From CAVQRC01 sp963715045 (lineage in GTDB: Bacteria > Planctomycetota > Planctomycetia > Pirellulales > Lacipirellulaceae), in the NCBI GenBank assembly GCA_963715045.1, contig CAVQRC010000004.1:496001-560000 (forward strand): a stretch of 64,000 nucleotides of DNA. Direction: 5' to 3'. Both the position numbers and the translations under genes were made by a program. This document shows, one piece after another, positions 60,003 to 64,000 of this stretch (positions are counted from its first letter, which is position 1; each line of letters opens with the position of its first letter). The notes beneath the pieces were generated by a model that was given only the letters and a program-made list of their open reading frames with translations, did no database searches and was not told the DNA's origin.

Positions 60003-60148
60003 ACACGTATGCCAATCTGCCCGGCAAAGATCGCATTCGGGGGCCACCGCTGCCCGACACGGTTGCCTTGCCCGCGGTACGCCGTGGGGTACACTCTTCT
60101 GATCTCTGCCGCCGCCTCGGATCGGACGTCATTCTCAACAGGCCCGCG

Positions 60149-60730
<582 letters not shown>

Positions 60731-60768
60731 CCGCACTTGGAATCCCCACCGGCACGGCAGCCCCGAAT

Positions 60769-61969
60769 ATGATCAGCGTTGAACAGGCCTTGGAATTGGT
60801 GGAACGGGAGTGCCAGGTCCTCTATCCCGACTGCGTGCCGCTGCATGCCTGTCTGGGGCGGGTCCTTGCCGAAGATGTGGCCAGCGATCTCGATTTGCCC
60901 CCCTACGACAAATCGCTGGTCGACGGTTTCGCCTTGCGTTCGGCGGACGAACTTGCCAGCCGTTCGGTCATTGCCCAGATTACGGCCGGTCAAGTGCCAA
61001 CCCGTCCCGTGGTTCCGGGGACCGCGGTGCGGATCATGACTGGCGCCGATCCCGGATGGCAGCGACAGCGTGGTGATGTTCGAACATGTCCGGGGGGACG
61101 GCGAAATCGGCGGAACGATCCGCCCGGTCGACCAGCCGCGGCCGGGCCAGAATGTCATTTCACGCGGCGCGACCGTGAAATACGGGCAGCGGGTGCTGCC
61201 GCGGGGGACGCGTATTCGCCCCGCCGAGGTTGGCATTCTGGCCGAGCTGGGGCAGTCCTCGGTTCACGTGGTGCCACAACCGCAGGTGGCGATTATCGCG
61301 ACGGGCGATGAGCTGGTTCCGTGCAGCCAGGTTCCTCAGGCGGGTCAAATTCGCAACAGCAATGGTCCGCTGCTGCGGGCCCTGGTGCTGGCAACGGGGT
61401 CAGCACCGTGCGACCTGGGAATTGCGGTCGATGACCGGGCGGCGCTTGCCAAGACGATCGAGCAGGCACTCGACCGCGATCTGGTTTTGCTTTCCGGCGG
61501 TGTTTCTGCCGGTACGCGGGACCTGGTGCCGGAGGTCCTGGCTACGCTCAATGTGAGCGAAGTCTTTCACAGGGTGGCACTGAAGCCGGGCAAGCCGTTG
61601 TGGTTTGGCGTGTGCCGCCGCGGCGATCGCTCCCGATCCCTGGTTTTCGGTTTGCCAGGCAATCCGGTCAGCGGGCTGGTTTGTTTCGAGCTCTTTGTGC
61701 GTCCGGCCCTCGCCGCCCTCGCCGGCGAACCCTTCGAGCCCGTCAAGCGTCATCCGGCGCGGCTCGCAGTGGCCGTCCAGCAACGGGGCGATCGCGAGAC
61801 CTATCTCCCGGCGCGGCGGACTGCCGAAGATCCCGGCCGCGTCGCTCCCGTGCGGTGGCAGGGTTCCAGCGATCTGGCCGCCTTCGCCCAGGTGAACGTG
61901 CTCGTGGTGTTCCCCCCGGGGAATCGCGAATATCCCGTCGGAAGCGAAGTCGAAGTCGTAGATTTGTAG
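60769..61969 (+). CDS. moeA: Molybdopterin molybdotransferase MoeA (one frameshift)
   Basis: Inserts molybdate into adenylylated molybdopterin. From 60769 the frame gives VEQALELVERECQVL, LPPYDKSLVDGFALRS and IMTGAD; near 61045 it breaks, and the second frame continues VVMFEHVRGDGEIG, RGTRIRPAEVGILAELG, IIATGDELVP, LLSGGVSAGTRDLV and LPGNPVSGLVCFELFVRP to 61969. Restoring two missing bases gives the familiar TGAPIPDGSDS; deleting one is also possible. Corrected length is about 400 aa. Confidence 0.9.
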
Positions 61970-62277
61970 CCTCCCCGAACCGGGCCCTCAGCCGCCGGCG
62001 GGCCGGGGTTCCGCCCTGCGGCGAGTGGTCGACGCGTGATGCTGCGAGCGCTTCACAACCGATACACCCCGTGCGAACTGCGACGCTTGGCGGGCCACCT
62101 TCGGCTGTGAACGAGTGTGTCTTGAGGCGTTCGCCGTCAATGGTCGATGACGGAGGGGAGAGTCGACCGGCGGACGGCCCGAGGAGGGATCGTGCGTCGA
62201 GGGCCCGGCCGAGTGATCGGTTTGCAGCGGCGGCGGCTCGAAAGGAAGCACGCGAACGCATTTGATGGAGTCAGACC
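61970..62277. other. Gene-free stretch
   Basis: About 308 bp between moeA and the small membrane protein. Open frames here are antisense or unsupported. No hairpin with a T-tract is visible. Confidence 0.4.
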
Positions 62278-62487
62278 ATGTGGCGATCACTTTTTCTCGC
62301 GATCGGGATTTCGTGCATTATCATCGGTCTCGAGGGGCTGGCACTGGACTCGGCCACGCTCAAACCGTGGGTGACCGAAGGCCCCCGCGACATCAACCTC
62401 GACACCTGGATGCCGTGGTCGCTGCTATCATCGGGGGCGGTCGTGGTGCTCTATTCGTTTACGATCCCGCGGCGGGCCAAGGACTAG
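62278..62487 (+). CDS. Small membrane protein, function unknown
   Basis: A 69-aa protein with two hydrophobic helices (LFLAIGISCIIIGLEGLAL and SLLSSGAVVVLYSF) and a basic C-terminus RRAKD. The pattern WSLLSSGAVVVLYSFTIPRR is one I associate with planctomycetes. No function known. Confidence 0.65.
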   Translation: MWRSLFLAIGISCIIIGLEGLALDSATLKPWVTEGPRDINLDTWMPWSLLSSGAVVVLYSFTIPRRAKD

Positions 62488-62745
62488 CGCCGCTGCCGGG
62501 AGGGCTGCCCGAAGCCCGCTCGGGAGACGCGGCACCCTCCCTCCGGACAACGTTTCTTGTACGCATCCAGCCAGACCCGTACGATATACAGCTCCCGCAT
62601 TGCGACCGCGATACCGTAAAAGTCCTCTTTCCAAACTCGCGGTCCATACGTGCGGCCCATTCCCGCCGCTCAATCATGTGGCCAGGTTGAAGCTCCTGGC
62701 ACAAACGACCCTCCCCAGAGAATCGACGTTCGAAAGGACCTTTTC

Positions 62746-64000
62746 GTGGCATCCGTGAAGTCTGAAAAGTCTGTGTCTCAGTCGCAAATGCAATCGGGCG
62801 CCGATATTCTGATCGAAGCGCTGGTACGCCACGGGGTGGAACTCATTTTCGCGTATCCTGGCGGAGCGAGCATGCCACTTCATCAGGCCCTGCTCCGCCA
62901 AGGGGACAAGTTGCGGACGATCCTTCCCCGGCATGAACAGGGGGGCGGTTTCGCGGCTCAGGGGGTCGCCCGAAGTACTGGCCAGGTTGGTGTCTGTATG
63001 GCAACCAGTGGTCCCGGAGCCACGAACCTGGTCACAGCGATTGCCGACGCGAAACTCGACAGCGTCCCGATGATTGCCATTTCGGGACAGGTCCCCACGC
63101 ACTGGATCGGCAACGATGCGTTCCAGGAGACGCCGATTGTCGAAGTCTGCCGGGGCATTACCAAGCATCATTACCTGGTGACCGACGTCAATGACGTGGC
63201 CCGGGTCGTCAAAGAGGCCTTCTTGATCGCCACCACGGGTCGGCCCGGCCCGGTCTTGATCGACATGCCGAAAGATGTCCAGAACGCCCAGACCACGCCC
63301 GACTACGACCCGCCGATCGACCTTCCCGGCTTCGCCCTGGAGTCGCCGCGGGCCCAGCCCGAGCAGATTCGTCAGATGGCAGCCGCGATCAAGCGCGCTC
63401 GCCGGCCCGTCATCTATGCGGGCGGTGGCATCATTTCCGCCGAAGCGAGTGATGCCCTGAGGACCTTCGTCCACAAGACGGGGATTCCGATCACGATGAC
63501 CGTGATGGGACTGGGCGCTTTTCCCAACGATGACGCACTGTGCCTCGACATGCTCGGCATGCATGGGTCGGTGTATGCCAACTACGCCGTGGAACAGGCC
63601 GATCTGCTGATCGCCCTGGGGGTCCGCTTCGATGATCGCGTGACGGGTAAGGTGGAGGAATTCTGCAAGCACGGCAAGATTATCCATGTCGACATCGATG
63701 CCTCGGAACTCAACAAGAACAAGCCGGCCCATTTTCCGATTATCAGCGACGTCAAATACGTGCTCGAGCAACTCAACGAGATCGTCGAACCGCCCGAAGA
63801 AGGGCTCGACGATTGGGTGGCCCAGTGTCACAAGTGGAAGAAGGAAGATCCGTTCCACTACAAGCAGGACTTCCCCGGAATTCTCCAACAGCATGCGATC
63901 TACGAGTTGTGGAAGCTGATTCACGACGAAGATCCGATCATTTCCGTGGGCGTCGGCCAGCACCAGATGTGGTCGGCCCAGTTCTACAAGTTCAAGAGCC
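62746..64000 (+). CDS. ilvB: Acetolactate synthase large subunit, biosynthetic type (3' partial)
   Basis: TPP-dependent condensation of two pyruvates (or pyruvate and 2-oxobutyrate) in branched-chain amino acid synthesis. The start is GTG 62746 with AAAGGA 6 bases upstream; MQSGADILIEALVRHG begins at 62788. Visible motifs are AYPGGASMPLH, the catalytic Glu in LPRHEQGGGFAAQGVAR, GPGATNLVTAI and the FAD-like region with RFDDRVTGKVEEF. The frame runs off the window after the start of the TPP domain (GVGQHQMW). No stop or ilvN is visible. Confidence 0.95.
   Translation, partial: MASVKSEKSVSQSQMQSGADILIEALVRHGVELIFAYPGGASMPLHQALLRQGDKLRTILPRHEQGGGFAAQGVARSTGQVGVCMATSGPGATNLVTAIADAKLDSVPMIAISGQVPTHWIGNDAFQETPIVEVCRGITKHHYLVTDVNDVARVVKEAFLIATTGRPGPVLIDMPKDVQNAQTTPDYDPPIDLPGFALESPRAQPEQIRQMAAAIKRARRPVIYAGGGIISAEASDALRTFVHKTGIPITMTVMGLGAFPNDDALCLDMLGMHGSVYANYAVEQADLLIALGVRFDDRVTGKVEEFCKHGKIIHVDIDASELNKNKPAHFPIISDVKYVLEQLNEIVEPPEEGLDDWVAQCHKWKKEDPFHYKQDFPGILQQHAIYELWKLIHDEDPIISVGVGQHQMWSAQFYKFKS

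Noticed and set aside
61600..62265. 221-aa plus-strand ORF across the moeA end
   Set aside because: Arg/Pro-rich composition without motifs; overlaps the conserved MoeA frame.

Overview
The window reads as a contig from a high-GC planctomycete, most like Pirellulales. The pointers are a dockerin/PEP-CTERM tail, a PQQ-type repeat protein with the 'DWPSFLGP' N-terminus, several small proteins I associate with planctomycetes, a SpoVG carrying a zinc ribbon next to ispE, a PheT without its tRNA-binding domain, and coiled-coil and RND genes of planctomycete style. This taxonomic call is inference; no rRNA or tRNA gene was seen.

The most striking region is 2.9-9.9 kb. It encodes the enzyme set of the second (glyoxylate-assimilating) cycle of the 3-hydroxypropionate bicycle known from Chloroflexus: mesaconyl-C4-CoA hydratase (meh, divergent), then a tight operon of two succinyl-CoA:malate CoA-transferases (smtA, smtB), mesaconyl-CoA C1-C4 transferase (mct), malyl-/methylmalyl-/citramalyl-CoA lyase (mcl) and mesaconyl-C1-CoA hydratase (mch). 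Together they would convert propionyl-CoA plus glyoxylate to acetyl-CoA plus pyruvate. The cluster lies between citrate synthase and a 5'-truncated hsp20 remnant, which may mark an insertion boundary. Malonyl-CoA reductase and propionyl-CoA synthase, needed for full autotrophy, are not in the window.

Layout: 0-2.7 kb glnA (partial) and gltA; 2.9-9.9 kb bicycle cluster; 10-11.3 kb small hypotheticals; 11.5-17.2 kb a run of frame-disrupted housekeeping genes on a stretch dense in indels (sirtuin, mtnA, ald, der, uracil-DNA glycosylase); 17.5-21.6 kb hypothetical, hemW, groES-groEL; 21.6-25.1 kb dockerin remnant, PQQ-repeat protein, yjbQ and a small gene ending in an 18-bp tandem repeat; 25.4-30.3 kb csrA, ispE-spoVG, a DUF368 lipid-carrier transporter, tmk; 30.6-37.3 kb RND exporter, S41 protease, folC; 37.5-42.9 kb an ABC transporter plus DUF3299-like proteins, possibly metal-related; 42.9-47 kb a coiled-coil protein with a 42-bp repeat, and an acyl-CoA ligase; 47-54.5 kb carB-rpmI-rplT-pheS-pheT on the minus strand; 54.8-60 kb NhaC antiporter, M19 dipeptidase, a repeat array, a Bfd-like ferredoxin and an M20 peptidase; 60-64 kb trpG/pabA, moeA, a small membrane protein and ilvB (partial).

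Many genes outside 11.5-17.2 kb also carry one frame break. In five of these the frame is restored by removing one base from a G/C run, so most breaks are probably sequence errors rather than real gene decay. Long antisense ORFs are common because of the high GC content and are not annotated.
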